A stretch of DNA of 39,757 nt from Saccharothrix coeruleofusca (GCF_014648515.1 NZ_BMRG01000022.1:62677-102433); one strand, 5' to 3'. Positions 7,424-15,697 are shown, numbered from the stretch's first letter. Numbers and translations: made by a program. The notes: generated by a model from the letters alone, not told the origin.

Positions 7424-8530
7424 GTGTTGGCGAACCTCAAACCGATCCGGCTGGACCTGCTGCTCGCGGTGGTGCTGACCGGGTTGACCCTGGCCACCCT
7501 GGCCAGCTTCGGGGCGGGGGCGCAGCAGTGGCCCGCCTACGTGCTGGCCGTCCTGACCGCGGCGCCGATCGCGCTGCGCCAGCTCGCCCCGGTGACCACG
7601 ATGGCGATCCTCGTGGCCGCGCTGGGCCTGTACACCCTCCTGGGCTACGGCGACTTCCCCAACTCGGGCATCGGCCTGCTGGTCGGCATGTTCACCGTGG
7701 CCATGCTGCGCAGCCGCGAGGTGGCGGCGCTGGTGTTCGCGGGCACGATGGTCGTGGTGGGGCTGGCCTGCCTCCGGATGTCGATGCCGGTGGTGTGGTC
7801 GGAGGTGGCGCAGACCGGCCTGGTGGTGCTGGGCGCGTGGACGCTGGGGGAGGGCACCAAGCGGTGGAGCGCGCGCTCCGAGCGGCTGGCCGAGGAGGCG
7901 GTGCAGGCGGTGGCCAACGAGCGGGTGCGCATCGCCAGGGAGCTGCACGACGTCGTCGCCCACCACATGTCGGTCATCTCGCTGCAGGCGGGGCTGGCGC
8001 AGTACGTGCTCGACAGCGATCTGGCCACCGCCCGGCAGGCGCTGGCCACCGTCGGCGACACCAGTCGCGAGGCGCTGACCGAGATGCGCCGCCTGCTCGA
8101 CGTGCTGCGGGTCGACCAGTCCGACGAGTACCAGCCGCAACCGGGCCTGGCGGCGCTGGACGAGCTGGTCGCCCGCGCCCGCGGCGCGGGGCTGCCGGTG
8201 GAGACCGTGGTCACCGGCCGGGCCCGCCCGCTGCCGCCGGGTCCGGACCTGTGCGCCTACCGGGTGGCGCAGGAGTCGCTGACCAACGTCCTCAAGCACG
8301 CGGGCCCGGCCACCGCGCGGATCGACCTCGACTACGGTGAGAGCACGCTGACCCTGAAAGTGACCGACACCGGGGCCAAGCCCGCCGCGCAGCAGGTCTC
8401 CACGACCTCGCACGGCATCCGCGGCATGAAGGAGCGCGCCGAGCTCTACGGCGGCGTGCTCACCGCGGGCCCCGGCCGGGGAGGTGGGTTCTCCGTGGTG
8501 CTCCGACTGCCGATGAGCGAGGAACGATGA
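7424..8530 (+). CDS. Two-component sensor histidine kinase (NarL/DesK-type)
   Basis: A 368-aa membrane histidine kinase. Residues 10-155 carry about five hydrophobic segments (from LDLLLAVVLTGLTLATL to TGLVVLGAWTLG) with only short loops outside, as in intramembrane-sensing kinases. The HisKA_3 dimerisation helix has phospho-acceptor H175 (IARELHDVVAHH). The HATPase domain has the N box (AQESLTNVLKHAG) and the G boxes (HGIRGMKERAELYGG, GRGGGFSVVLRLP). The GTG start at 7424 is supported by the leaderless -10 box. The stop overlaps the response regulator start (ATGA), so the two are translationally coupled. The signal is unknown; no transporter or stress gene is adjacent. Confidence 0.92.
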   Translation: MLANLKPIRLDLLLAVVLTGLTLATLASFGAGAQQWPAYVLAVLTAAPIALRQLAPVTTMAILVAALGLYTLLGYGDFPNSGIGLLVGMFTVAMLRSREVAALVFAGTMVVVGLACLRMSMPVVWSEVAQTGLVVLGAWTLGEGTKRWSARSERLAEEAVQAVANERVRIARELHDVVAHHMSVISLQAGLAQYVLDSDLATARQALATVGDTSREALTEMRRLLDVLRVDQSDEYQPQPGLAALDELVARARGAGLPVETVVTGRARPLPPGPDLCAYRVAQESLTNVLKHAGPATARIDLDYGESTLTLKVTDTGAKPAAQQVSTTSHGIRGMKERAELYGGVLTAGPGRGGGFSVVLRLPMSEER

Positions 8531-9234
8531 CCATCCGCGTGCTCGTCGCCGACGACCAGGCGCTGATCCGAGCGGGCCTGGTGGCCCTGTTCCGGGCGGC
8601 GCCGGGGTTCGACGTGGTGGGCGAGGCCGCCGACGGCGCGCAGGCCGTGGCGCTGGCCGCCAGCACCGGCCCGGACGTGATCCTGATGGACATCCGGATG
8701 CCCGTCATGGACGGGATCGCGGCCACCCGGCAGATCCTGTCCGGGCCCGCCGAGGACCCGCCGAAGGTGGTCGTGCTGACCACCTTCGACCTGCCGGAGT
8801 ACGTCTACACCGCGCTGGGCGAGGGGGCCGCGGGCTTCCTGCTCAAGGACACGCCGCCGGACCGGATCATCTCCGCGGTGCGCACGATCGCGGCGGGCGA
8901 CATCCTGATCGCGCCGAGCATCACCCACCGGTTGATCGAGACCTACGCCCAGCACCACCGCACCACGGCGGTGGGCGAGCCGCAGCTGGCCGGGCTGACC
9001 GCGCGGGAGACCGAAGTGCTGCGGCTGGTGGGTAACGGCCTGACCAACGCGCAGATCGCCGAGCGCCTGGTGCTCAGCGAGGCCACGGTCAAGACGCACG
9101 TCAAGCGGATGATGGGGAAGCTGGGGCTGACCAGCCGGGCCCAGGCCGTGGTGGTGGCCTACGAGACCGGGCTGATCGTCCCCACCTCCGCGGCGCCTAG
9201 CGCTGGTACTCCTCCCAAGTCACCTTGGGGTTGA
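8527..9234 (+). CDS. NarL/LuxR-family response regulator
   Basis: A 235-aa response regulator paired with the kinase before it. The receiver domain (1-120) has the acidic pair D9/D10, phospho-acceptor D55 (VILMDIRMP), the switch Thr (VVLTTFD) and Lys (LLKD). Residues 157-215 are the LuxR-type helix-turn-helix (LTARETEVLRLVGNGLTNAQIA ending at VKTHVKRMM). The ATG overlaps the kinase stop codon by four bases. The last 38 bases overlap the 3' end of the convergent M15-like gene. The palindrome at 7349 is a plausible target. Confidence 0.94.
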   Translation: MTIRVLVADDQALIRAGLVALFRAAPGFDVVGEAADGAQAVALAASTGPDVILMDIRMPVMDGIAATRQILSGPAEDPPKVVVLTTFDLPEYVYTALGEGAAGFLLKDTPPDRIISAVRTIAAGDILIAPSITHRLIETYAQHHRTTAVGEPQLAGLTARETEVLRLVGNGLTNAQIAERLVLSEATVKTHVKRMMGKLGLTSRAQAVVVAYETGLIVPTSAAPSAGTPPKSPWG

Positions 9235-10012
9235 CCGCGGGGCCGTCGTCCGCGCCCCGGCCCGCCAGGCCGTTGAGGCCCAGGTAGTAGTCGCCGGACT
9301 GGTGCTGCGCCTGGGTGGACTGGTCCGGGTCGGCCAGTGCGACGGCGTGGATGTGGTAGGCCCAGTTGCCCTGCTCCGGGGTGCGCAGCCAGGCCGCGAA
9401 CCCGACCTCGCGCAGCGCCCTGACCACTGAGGTGCGGGTCGACGTGCTCATCCCGGACACCGAGATGTCCAGCACCCCGCCGCCGTCGTGGGTGCCCGCC
9501 GAACCGGCGTTGCCGGTGTTGTAGGAGCCCTGGGTGATGGTCAGCTGCCTGCCCATCCGGCCTTCGGCGGCCAGCAGCATCGCCTTGGTGCGGGTGTTCA
9601 TGGTCACGCCCCGGTAGCCGACCCGGCTGCCCGCGGAGACCGGGTTGATGACGGTGTAGCGCTGCTCGCCCAGCCGCTGCAGCGACGAGGGGCCGGGCAG
9701 GCCGGAGGCGTCGAGTCCGCTGTAGCCGAGCGACCGCTGGTAGGCGGCGTAGGCGTCGATGGTCCTGGTGCCGAAGTGCCCGTCCACGTAGGAGGCGTCG
9801 AGCAGCCCCTTGGCGCTCAACGCCTCCTCCACCAGTCGCACGCTGTCGCCGCTGCCGGGGGTGATCGCCGAGTCCGCCCGTCGCGGGTCGATCTGCGCGG
9901 CCTTGAGCACCGCTTCCATGTCGGTCTCGGGCAGCGCGGCGGCCCCCGAGGGCGCGGCCGAGCCGAGGAATGCCGCGATCACACCGATCGCGACGACGAA
10001 CCTGCTGAACAC
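9197..10012 (-). CDS. Secreted M15-like peptidase/peptidoglycan-binding protein
   Basis: A secreted protein of 271 aa. A signal peptide covers residues 1-26 (FSRFVVAIGVIAAFLGSAAP, ending GAAA). Residues about 30-115 look like a peptidoglycan-binding domain with DGHFGTRTIDAYAAYQRSLGY, the usual substrate-binding helical repeat. The C-terminal part has THDGGGVLDIS and later YHIHAV, matching the HxxxxxxD and HxH zinc ligands of M15 D,D-carboxypeptidases. The predicted role is trimming or binding of cell-wall peptides. The GTG at 10012 is chosen because GGAG lies six bases upstream and the signal peptide starts there. The frame is open much further upstream, but that part does not look coding. 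It is downstream of tetR on the same strand with a 134-base gap. Confidence 0.82.
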   Translation of the reverse strand: MFSRFVVAIGVIAAFLGSAAPSGAAALPETDMEAVLKAAQIDPRRADSAITPGSGDSVRLVEEALSAKGLLDASYVDGHFGTRTIDAYAAYQRSLGYSGLDASGLPGPSSLQRLGEQRYTVINPVSAGSRVGYRGVTMNTRTKAMLLAAEGRMGRQLTITQGSYNTGNAGSAGTHDGGGVLDISVSGMSTSTRTSVVRALREVGFAAWLRTPEQGNWAYHIHAVALADPDQSTQAQHQSGDYYLGLNGLAGRGADDGPAVNPKVTWEEYQR

Positions 10013-10146
10013 GCGCACCTCCGGTCGACTTCGGACGGACGGCGCCCAGTGAAGCGCGACCGAGTCGTGGTCGGCAAGAGTTGGCGAAAACTGGGTGTAG
10101 TTGGTTGGCGATTTGCCATCGGACACCCGTAGCGGCGTGGGGCCGC

Positions 10147-10737
10147 TCAGGCGAGGCGGGAGACGAGGTCGTGCCAGCCCGCCTCCAGGCGTTCCGGGGA
10201 CATGCCGCGGCGGGTGAGCAGGTGGTCGATCAGCGCGCTGTCCAGGTAGCCCATCAGCGCCAGCGCCCGTGGCTGGACGTCGCCACCCGCGCCCGCCTGG
10301 CGCAGCAGCACCGCGACGTGCGTCAGCCGCAGCGAGTAGGCGGGGACCTCGAAGCGGCGGCCCGTGGCCGGGACGGCCGCCAGGTAGAGGTCGCGGTGGG
10401 TGTGCTCGTGGCGGATGACGGCGGGGCCGAAGGCGTGCAGGCGGTCCACCGCAGGGGCTCCGGGACCCAGCGGCGGGGGGCCGTTCATGAACTCCGCCTG
10501 CAGTCGCTGCTCGCTGTGGTCGAGCAGGGCCTGCAGCAGTCCGGTGCGGTCGCCGAAGCGCCGGAAGACGGTGCCCTTGCCGACGCAGGCCGCCGCGGCG
10601 ACCGCGTCCATCGTCAGGTTCGCCGCTCCGTGCTCCTCGGCCAAGCGCGCGGCGGCCTCCAGCAGGCGTGCCCGGTTGCGGGCCGCGTCGGCGCGCAACG
10701 GCGGGGTGCTGCCGACCGGGGTGAGGGCGATGTCCAT
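10147..10737 (-). CDS. TetR-family repressor, divergent from FMN reductase
   Basis: A 196-aa TetR regulator. The N-terminal helix-turn-helix spans residues 18-64 (RNRARLLEAAARLAEEHG, then VAAAACVGKGTVFRRFGDR), followed by an all-helical ligand domain. Divergently transcribed from the NADPH-dependent FMN reductase, with two copies of an 18-20-bp palindrome in the 112-base gap. This layout is typical of a repressor controlling itself and its neighbour in response to a redox-active or quinone-like compound; the ligand is inference. A TACGCT -10 box lies seven bases before the ATG, pointing to leaderless transcription. Confidence 0.93.
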   Translation of the reverse strand: MDIALTPVGSTPPLRADAARNRARLLEAAARLAEEHGAANLTMDAVAAAACVGKGTVFRRFGDRTGLLQALLDHSEQRLQAEFMNGPPPLGPGAPAVDRLHAFGPAVIRHEHTHRDLYLAAVPATGRRFEVPAYSLRLTHVAVLLRQAGAGGDVQPRALALMGYLDSALIDHLLTRRGMSPERLEAGWHDLVSRLA

Positions 10738-10744
10738 GGGAATG

Positions 10745-10750
10745 AGCGTA
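10745..10750 (-). promoter_or_regulatory. Leaderless -10 box of the tetR gene
   Basis: TACGCT on the minus strand, seven bases before the ATG at 10737. The upstream operator lies where the -35 would be, so self-repression is expected. Confidence 0.5.
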
Positions 10751-10764
10751 GCCGCGCGCGGGTT

Positions 10765-10784
10765 AAATGGACCACGGTCCGCTT
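10765..10784. promoter_or_regulatory. TetR operator, copy 1
   Basis: Core GGACC-AC-GGTCC with flanks AAAT and GCTT. It matches copy 2 at 18 of 20 positions and is the imperfect copy, next to the tetR promoter. Confidence 0.75.
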
Positions 10785-10799
10785 CATGTGGTAGACCTT

Positions 10800-10819
10800 A
10801 AGCGGACCACGGTCCGCTT
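10800..10819. promoter_or_regulatory. TetR operator, copy 2
   Basis: Perfect palindrome: AAGCGGACC, AC, GGTCCGCTT. Its centre is 35 bp from the centre of copy 1. It lies 30 bases before the FMN reductase start, where a bound repressor would block transcription. Confidence 0.8.
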
Positions 10820-10849
10820 TCACGCCCACCTCGACATCCGGAGTTCGCC

Positions 10850-11410
10850 ATGTCCGCACGCATCCTCGCTCTCGTCGGCAGCCTGCGCGCCGCCTCGCAC
10901 AACCGCCAGCTCGCCGAGGCCGCCGTCAAGCACGCCCCCGAGGGTGTGACGATCGAGCTGTTCGAAGGGCTGGAAACGATCCCCTTCTACAACGAGGACA
11001 TCGACGTCGAGGCATCCGTGCCGGAGCCCGCGGCGCGGCTGCGCGCGGCGGCGGCCGAGGTGGACGCGCTGCTGCTGTTCTCCCCCGAGTACAACGGCAC
11101 CATGCCTGCGGTGCTGAAGAACGCCATCGACTGGCTGTCGCGGCCCTACGGCGCGAGCGCCATCGCGGGCAAGCCGGTGGCCGTGGTCGGCACCGCGTAC
11201 GGCCAGTACGGCGGCGTGTGGGCGCAGGACGAGGCGCGCAAGGCCGTGGGCATCGCGGGCGGTACGGTGCTGGAGGACCTCAAGCTGTCCATCCCCGGCT
11301 CGGTGGTCCGCTTCGCCGAGACCCACCCGGCCGACGACGCCGAGGTCGCCACCGCGCTGGCCGAGGTCGTCCAGCGGCTGTCCGCGCACGCCTCCGGCGT
11401 CACCGCCTGA
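10850..11410 (+). CDS. NADPH-dependent FMN reductase (flavodoxin fold)
   Basis: A 186-aa cytoplasmic flavoprotein of the NADPH-dependent FMN reductase/quinone reductase family. The phosphate-binding loop GSLRAASHNRQLA is near residue 9. The flavin-contacting SPEYNGTMPAVLKNAIDWLSRP is near residues 79-100. A Gly-rich GTAYGQYGG follows. The ATG has CCGGAG six bases upstream. It reduces FMN or quinone-like compounds with NAD(P)H. Control by the adjacent TetR through the two palindromes is very likely. The stop codon is the first of six TGAs within a 14-bp tandem repeat. Confidence 0.94.
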   Translation: MSARILALVGSLRAASHNRQLAEAAVKHAPEGVTIELFEGLETIPFYNEDIDVEASVPEPAARLRAAAAEVDALLLFSPEYNGTMPAVLKNAIDWLSRPYGASAIAGKPVAVVGTAYGQYGGVWAQDEARKAVGIAGGTVLEDLKLSIPGSVVRFAETHPADDAEVATALAEVVQRLSAHASGVTA

Positions 11411-11489
11411 TTCCCGCGGCCTGATTCCCGCGGCCTGATTCCCGCGGCCTGATTCCCGCGGCCTGATTCCCGCGGCCTGATTCCCGCAG
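11406..11489. repeat. Tandem repeat, six copies of a 14-bp unit
   Basis: Unit CCTGATTCCCGCGG starts at 11406, 11420, 11434, 11448, 11462 and 11476; the last copy ends CAG. The first copy contains the stop codon of the FMN reductase gene, and every copy repeats TGA. Because 14 is not a multiple of three, TGA recurs in all three frames. Each unit contains the palindrome CCGCGG. It looks like a slippage-generated minisatellite. Confidence 0.95.
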
Positions 11490-11490
11490 T

Positions 11491-11521
11491 CGGGCCCGCA
11501 CCCATGGGCGGTGCGGGCCCG
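11491..11521. terminator. Strong bidirectional hairpin terminator
   Basis: Perfect 12-base arms (CGGGCCCGCACC and its complement) with a seven-base loop, between the convergent FMN reductase and GH6 genes. There is no U-tract, which is common in actinomycetes. Confidence 0.75.
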
Positions 11522-11560
11522 GCGACGCGCCGAGGCGCTGGTGACCGGCGGACTCGGAGG

Positions 11561-12904
11561 TCACAGCGGCGGGTGCGCGTTGCGCAGCAGCTCCTGGAAG
11601 TGCGCGGAGAACCAGGCTCCCGCGGGCGGCGCGTCCGGCCGCGCGCCCGTCGGGTCCGGCGTGGCGTCCGGACTGCCGGTGTAGCTCGGATCGCACATCG
11701 GGTTGAAGTTGTCCTCACCGGTGGGCAGCGGGATGCTGGCGCCGTCGGACACGCCCGGCGGCTTCATCCACACGTAGGCGTCGACGCCGGGCTCCGGCGC
11801 GGCGACCGGCCGCTCGCCCAGCCCGGCACCGACCTGGTTGCACCAGTTGTAGATCCTGGCGCGGCGATCGAGCCTGCTGCCGTCCACGTAGTCGTCCACG
11901 CCGGTCTTCGGTCCGGGACCGGTCGGCCGGTTCGGACCACCCCACCCGTTGCGCGAGGTGTCGACCAGCACACCCACGCCGGGGTCGAAGCCCGCCTCGA
12001 CCAGCTCGGCCCGGAACCGCCGGGCGTAGGAGAGCTCGTCGACGAAGTCGTTCCAGTCCACCCACCGGCTCTGCAGCACCGGTCGGCCGCCGACCACGTC
12101 GTCCCTGCTGAAGTACTCCTCGCGCAGCACCGAGTAGTCCGCCGTGTTGGCGATGAAGCCGTGCACGTTCGCCGGGGTGCTGCCCGCGGCGCGGGCGGCG
12201 GCGGCGAACACCTCCGCCGCGGGCAGGCGGTCGGAGGCCCAGCCGAGCCACCCGTGGTGGGCGATGTCGAGGTAGTTGTAGACGTTGGGGATCGCGCCCA
12301 GCTTCGCCAGCGCGTAGCCGACGCCCTCCACGTACACACCGGTCTCCTTGACCCGGTCGCACTCGGGGGTGGCCAGGTTGGCGGGGATGGTGTGGGTGAC
12401 CAGGAACGGCAGCGAGTCGTGCTCCACCACCACGACGACCCGCAATCGCGCGTACGCCGGATCGGCCAGGATCTCGGCGATCGGGTCGATGAACTCCTGC
12501 CGGTACCGCGGCAGCTCCCGCACGTCCAACTCGCCGTTGGTGGACAACCTGCCGCAGTCCCGCTGCGGCAGGTTGTGCAACACCAGCTGCACGAGGTCGG
12601 CCTCTTGGCGCAGCGCCTCGTCCAAGTGGTCGCGCAGGCCCATCCGGCCGCTGAAGCCCTCGATGGAGGCGATGCGGTCCAGCCACACGCCCGTCGGCAG
12701 GTTCGCGACGGCTGAACCACCGGGTTCGCGCGCGGCCCGCGCGGACCACTCGGGGTTCACGTACACCCGCGCCCCCGCGTAGGGGTTGTCGACGCGGGCG
12801 GTGCCCGTCGCCGCCGCGGGCCACCCGGCGAGCGCGGTCACCAGCAGCAGTGCCGCTGAGGCCCGGCCCAGCCGGGACGGTCGGAGAACGCGCGCGGACA
12901 CCAT
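11561..12904 (-). CDS. Secreted glycoside hydrolase family 6 cellulase
   Basis: A 447-aa secreted GH6 enzyme hydrolysing beta-1,4-glucan with inversion. A signal peptide covers residues 1-32 (RASAALLLVTALAGW, AAATG). Catalytic landmarks are intact: D116 in LPQRDCG, the equivalent of the general acid Asp; D163 in VVVEHDSLP; and D387 in WMKPPGVSDG, the candidate base. NGWGGPNRP and YNWCNQVGAGLGERP are typical of bacterial members. There is no carbohydrate-binding module, unlike many actinomycete GH6 proteins. The ATG at 12904 begins the signal peptide; GGGGG lies about ten bases upstream. Whether it is an endoglucanase or a cellobiohydrolase cannot be read from sequence alone. No CebR-type box is visible in the 77-base upstream gap. 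Confidence 0.93.
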   Translation of the reverse strand: MVSARVLRPSRLGRASAALLLVTALAGWPAAATGTARVDNPYAGARVYVNPEWSARAAREPGGSAVANLPTGVWLDRIASIEGFSGRMGLRDHLDEALRQEADLVQLVLHNLPQRDCGRLSTNGELDVRELPRYRQEFIDPIAEILADPAYARLRVVVVVEHDSLPFLVTHTIPANLATPECDRVKETGVYVEGVGYALAKLGAIPNVYNYLDIAHHGWLGWASDRLPAAEVFAAAARAAGSTPANVHGFIANTADYSVLREEYFSRDDVVGGRPVLQSRWVDWNDFVDELSYARRFRAELVEAGFDPGVGVLVDTSRNGWGGPNRPTGPGPKTGVDDYVDGSRLDRRARIYNWCNQVGAGLGERPVAAPEPGVDAYVWMKPPGVSDGASIPLPTGEDNFNPMCDPSYTGSPDATPDPTGARPDAPPAGAWFSAHFQELLRNAHPPL

Positions 12905-12981
12905 CGAAGACGACCCCCGATCACCACAGCACTGTGCGTTCCGCAGGGCGCCACCGACGGTAGTGGCTCGGCAACGGCGCG

Positions 12982-13572
12982 TCAGCCGCCGTCCGCCGTC
13001 TTCGCCGCGTGCTCCAACCGGTCCCGGTAGCTCTTCCACCACGCCTCGTCGCCCGGCGCCATGTTGTCGTTGCCCGCCTGCATCCCCACGGCCCCGTCGA
13101 CCAGCTCCCGGACGATGTCGGCGTGGCCCGCGTGCCGGTGCGTCTCGGCGATCATGTGCACCAGGATCAGGTGCAACGTCGCGTCACGGCCCTTCTCCGA
13201 CCACCACGGGACCCGGCCGGGCGCAGTCAGGTCCAGCGCCTCGATCGTCGCGTCCGAGTGCGCCCGCGCCCGGCGGTAGAGCCCCACCACGTCATCACGC
13301 GACTCCTCCGGCGTGGCCCACATGTCGGCGTTGGGCTCGGCGTCCTCCCGCAGCCACGGCAACTCCTCCGGGAAGGGCCTGCCGAAGCAGCGGCCGAAGT
13401 ACCCGATCTCGCACCCGGCCAGGTGCTTGACCAGGCCGAGCAGGTTGGTGCCGGTGGCCGTCAGCGGGCGACGGATGTCGTACTCCGACAAGCCCTCCAG
13501 CTTCCACAGCACCGCGTCGCGCGCGGAGTTCAGGTAGCGGTGCAGGTCCGACTTCACATCCGTCCCGGTCAT
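12982..13572 (-). CDS. DinB-fold protein (DUF664-like)
   Basis: A 196-aa protein of the DinB four-helix-bundle superfamily, which includes mycothiol-dependent enzymes and nickel/zinc-binding hydrolases. The metal-ligand pattern is visible as H in LLGLVKHLAGCEIGYF and two further His in LVHMIAETHRHAGHADIVR. The sequence RRPLTATGTNLLGLVKH is typical of the DUF664 branch in actinobacteria. A thiol-transferase or detoxification role is possible but unproven. The start is the first ATG (MTGTDVK); upstream in-frame codons do not look coding. It lies 77 bases before the GH6 gene on the same strand, without evident functional connection. Confidence 0.88.
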   Translation of the reverse strand: MTGTDVKSDLHRYLNSARDAVLWKLEGLSEYDIRRPLTATGTNLLGLVKHLAGCEIGYFGRCFGRPFPEELPWLREDAEPNADMWATPEESRDDVVGLYRRARAHSDATIEALDLTAPGRVPWWSEKGRDATLHLILVHMIAETHRHAGHADIVRELVDGAVGMQAGNDNMAPGDEAWWKSYRDRLEHAAKTADGG

Positions 13573-13838
13573 GCCGGACAGCCTGCCACGCGACACCGAC
13601 ACGACCGAGCGCGCGAGCCGGCCGGTGTCACACGATCGCATGGACCGCGCCGCGCGCCGCCATCCTCTGTGGACAGACGCTCGCCGCCGTCGGCAGAATG
13701 CTCTTGGTCGAAGGGCGGTCTCACGCGGAGATCCTGCGAGCCGCCGGTGGCCCCTCCCACCCACAGCGCCGAAGACGGCCGCAGCCCGGCCCAGGCGCCA
13801 CCGGACCACCCGCTCCGCGCCCGCAGTCAGGACTCGCC

Positions 13839-14903
13839 ATGCACCCCGCCGCCGAGCACCACCCGCTACCCCTGCACCTGGTCGGCTCGCTGCCGCCCCC
13901 GCTGTGCGCCGACCCCGTCGCCGCGATGAGCTGGTTCCTCCGCCACCGCGGCGACGTCCCGCTGACCGCGCTGCCCTACGAGCGCGATCCCCGCTGGATC
14001 ATCGACTGGCTCACCGACGGCCTGGCCGCGGTGCCCGCGCTGGAGCGGGTCCACGACGGGGAGAGCCGCGACTACGAGGACATGCCCCGCTACCGCGTGC
14101 GCGAAGGCCACCTGCTCAGCCCCGGCGACGTGGCGCCGGGGCGGCCCGCGCAGGCCGAGGCCGCGTTCGCGGCGCTGGCCGCGCTCGACCCGCCGGAGCC
14201 GGTGCGGGTGCAGGTGGGCATCCCCAACGCGCTAGACCTGGCGCTGTTCGCGTTCGGCTCGGTGGAGGCGGCCCAGCGGCACCTGCCCACCGTGCAGGCC
14301 GCGGTGGCCGGTGAGGTCGCCCAGCTCGCCGCCCGCTGGGGCGACCGGGTCCAGCTGCAGCTGGAGACACCGGCGGTGCTCATCTCCTACCACCGGACTC
14401 CGCGCGAGGCGTGGCCGCCGCTGACCGCCGAGCTGGTGCGGCAGGTGACCGGCGTGCTCGCCGCCGCACCGCACGTCCGCTGGGTGCTGCACCTGTGCTA
14501 CGGCGACCTGGGGCACGTCCCGGTCTTCACGCCCACCGACCTGGAACCCGCCGTGGAGTTCCTCAACGCACTGGCCGACGCGGCGCTGGAGCGCCGCACC
14601 CCGATGCCGGTGGTGCACCTGCCGGTCACCCACGGCGACGCCGCGCCACCCACCGACCCGGCGTTCTACGGCGCGCTGAGGCGGCTGCGGCGGGGGATCG
14701 CGGTCATCGCGGGCGTGGTCGCCGAGAACCACCCCGAGCAGACCCGCCGCGCGCTCGACCTGACCGCGCGGGCACTGGGCGGACCGGTCGCCGGAGTGGC
14801 CGCCGCCTGCGGGTACGGGCGGCGCACCCCCGCCGCCGCGGCGGCGAACATGGCGCTGGCCGTGCGGCTGGTCCACGAGCGCACGCCGGTGCGCGCGGCC
14901 TAG
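13839..14903 (+). CDS. MetE C-terminal-like (cobalamin-independent methionine synthase-like) protein
   Basis: A 354-aa TIM-barrel protein of the UROD/MetE-like superfamily, covering only the catalytic C-terminal half of MetE. It begins with the family motif LVGSLPPPL. Zinc ligands are visible as H218 and C220 (HLCYGD, equivalent to HMCY in MetE) and C324 (AACGYGRR, equivalent to the GCGLK region). The usual N-terminal folate-binding barrel is absent, as in archaeal 'core' MetE proteins and in several proteins of unknown acceptor. It probably transfers a methyl or other alkyl group to or from a thiol; the true substrate is unknown. The ATG is weakly preceded by AGGAC. The stop codon forms part of the promoter of the next gene. 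Confidence 0.85.
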   Translation: MHPAAEHHPLPLHLVGSLPPPLCADPVAAMSWFLRHRGDVPLTALPYERDPRWIIDWLTDGLAAVPALERVHDGESRDYEDMPRYRVREGHLLSPGDVAPGRPAQAEAAFAALAALDPPEPVRVQVGIPNALDLALFAFGSVEAAQRHLPTVQAAVAGEVAQLAARWGDRVQLQLETPAVLISYHRTPREAWPPLTAELVRQVTGVLAAAPHVRWVLHLCYGDLGHVPVFTPTDLEPAVEFLNALADAALERRTPMPVVHLPVTHGDAAPPTDPAFYGALRRLRRGIAVIAGVVAENHPEQTRRALDLTARALGGPVAGVAAACGYGRRTPAAAAANMALAVRLVHERTPVRAA

Positions 14904-14906
14904 TTT
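14901..14906 (+). promoter_or_regulatory. Leaderless -10 box overlapping a stop codon
   Basis: TAGTTT begins with the TAG stop codon of the MetE-like gene and ends six bases before the ATG at 14913. No ribosome-binding site is present. Confidence 0.6.
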
Positions 14907-14912
14907 GGCGGC

Positions 14913-15644
14913 ATGGCGGAATCGGACGAGCAGTACGACGCGCTCGGTGAACTGTACGAGCGCACCAAGCACATCCCGACCGGGTTGGCGGAGCGCGCGA
15001 CGCTGCTGTCCGCGCTCCCCGACCTGGCGGGCAGGTCCGTGCTGGACGTGGCCTGCGGCACCGGCTTCTACCCGCGCCTGTTCCGGGAGCTCGGCGCGGC
15101 CCGCGTCCTCGGCGTGGACTCCGCGCGGGAGATGGTCGCCCACGCCCGCGCCGTCGAGGAGCGCGCCCCGCTGGGCATCTCCTACGCCCGGCACGACGCG
15201 GCCTCGCTGCCGGTGCTGGGCGCTTTCGACGTGGTGACCGCGATCTGGTTGCTCGGCTACGCCGAGGACGTGGCCGCGCTCGACCGGATGGTCGGCAGCC
15301 TGCGCGCCAACCTCGTCCCCGGCGGAACCCTCGTCGTGCTGGTGCCCAACCCCGACGCGGACTGGGACCTGCTCGCCGACTACGGCCGCTACGGCTACGA
15401 GGTGACCAGGACCGGGCCGCCCGGCCCCCGGCAGCAGGTCCTGGTGCGCGTCCCCGGTGAACCGCCCTTCGAGTTCGGCTCGTTCTTCTGGGAGCCCGGC
15501 GTGTTCGACGCGGCGCTGGCGCGGGCGGGACTGGCCGAGGTCCGCAGGCACCCCGAGGTGGTCCCGCAGGACGGTCGCGGTGAGCGTTTCTGGGGCCCGC
15601 TGCGGCGCAGCCCCAGCTTCGCGGTGTTCAGCGCCCGCCGCTGA
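14913..15644 (+). CDS. SAM-dependent methyltransferase, class I
   Basis: A 243-aa Rossmann-fold methyltransferase. SAM motif I is VLDVACGTGFYPRLF near residue 43, the acidic motif II is VLGVDSAREMV, and motif post-I/III is AFDVVTAIWLLGY. The N-terminus YDALGELYERTKHIP resembles small-molecule methyltransferases of the ToxA/SAM-MTase_11 type. The methyl acceptor is unknown. It begins nine bases after the MetE-like gene but has its own -10 box. A link between the two (methyl cycle) is only suggestive. Confidence 0.9.
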   Translation: MAESDEQYDALGELYERTKHIPTGLAERATLLSALPDLAGRSVLDVACGTGFYPRLFRELGAARVLGVDSAREMVAHARAVEERAPLGISYARHDAASLPVLGAFDVVTAIWLLGYAEDVAALDRMVGSLRANLVPGGTLVVLVPNPDADWDLLADYGRYGYEVTRTGPPGPRQQVLVRVPGEPPFEFGSFFWEPGVFDAALARAGLAEVRRHPEVVPQDGRGERFWGPLRRSPSFAVFSARR

Positions 15645-15697
15645 ACCTAGGAGTACCGCACCCCCCTTCGCGGGCTCCACGACGCCGCGAGCTGTCC

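Noticed and set aside
11406-11489. CRISPR-like repeat array
   Set aside because: The 14-bp units are head to tail without spacers and there are no cas genes, so it is a simple tandem repeat.
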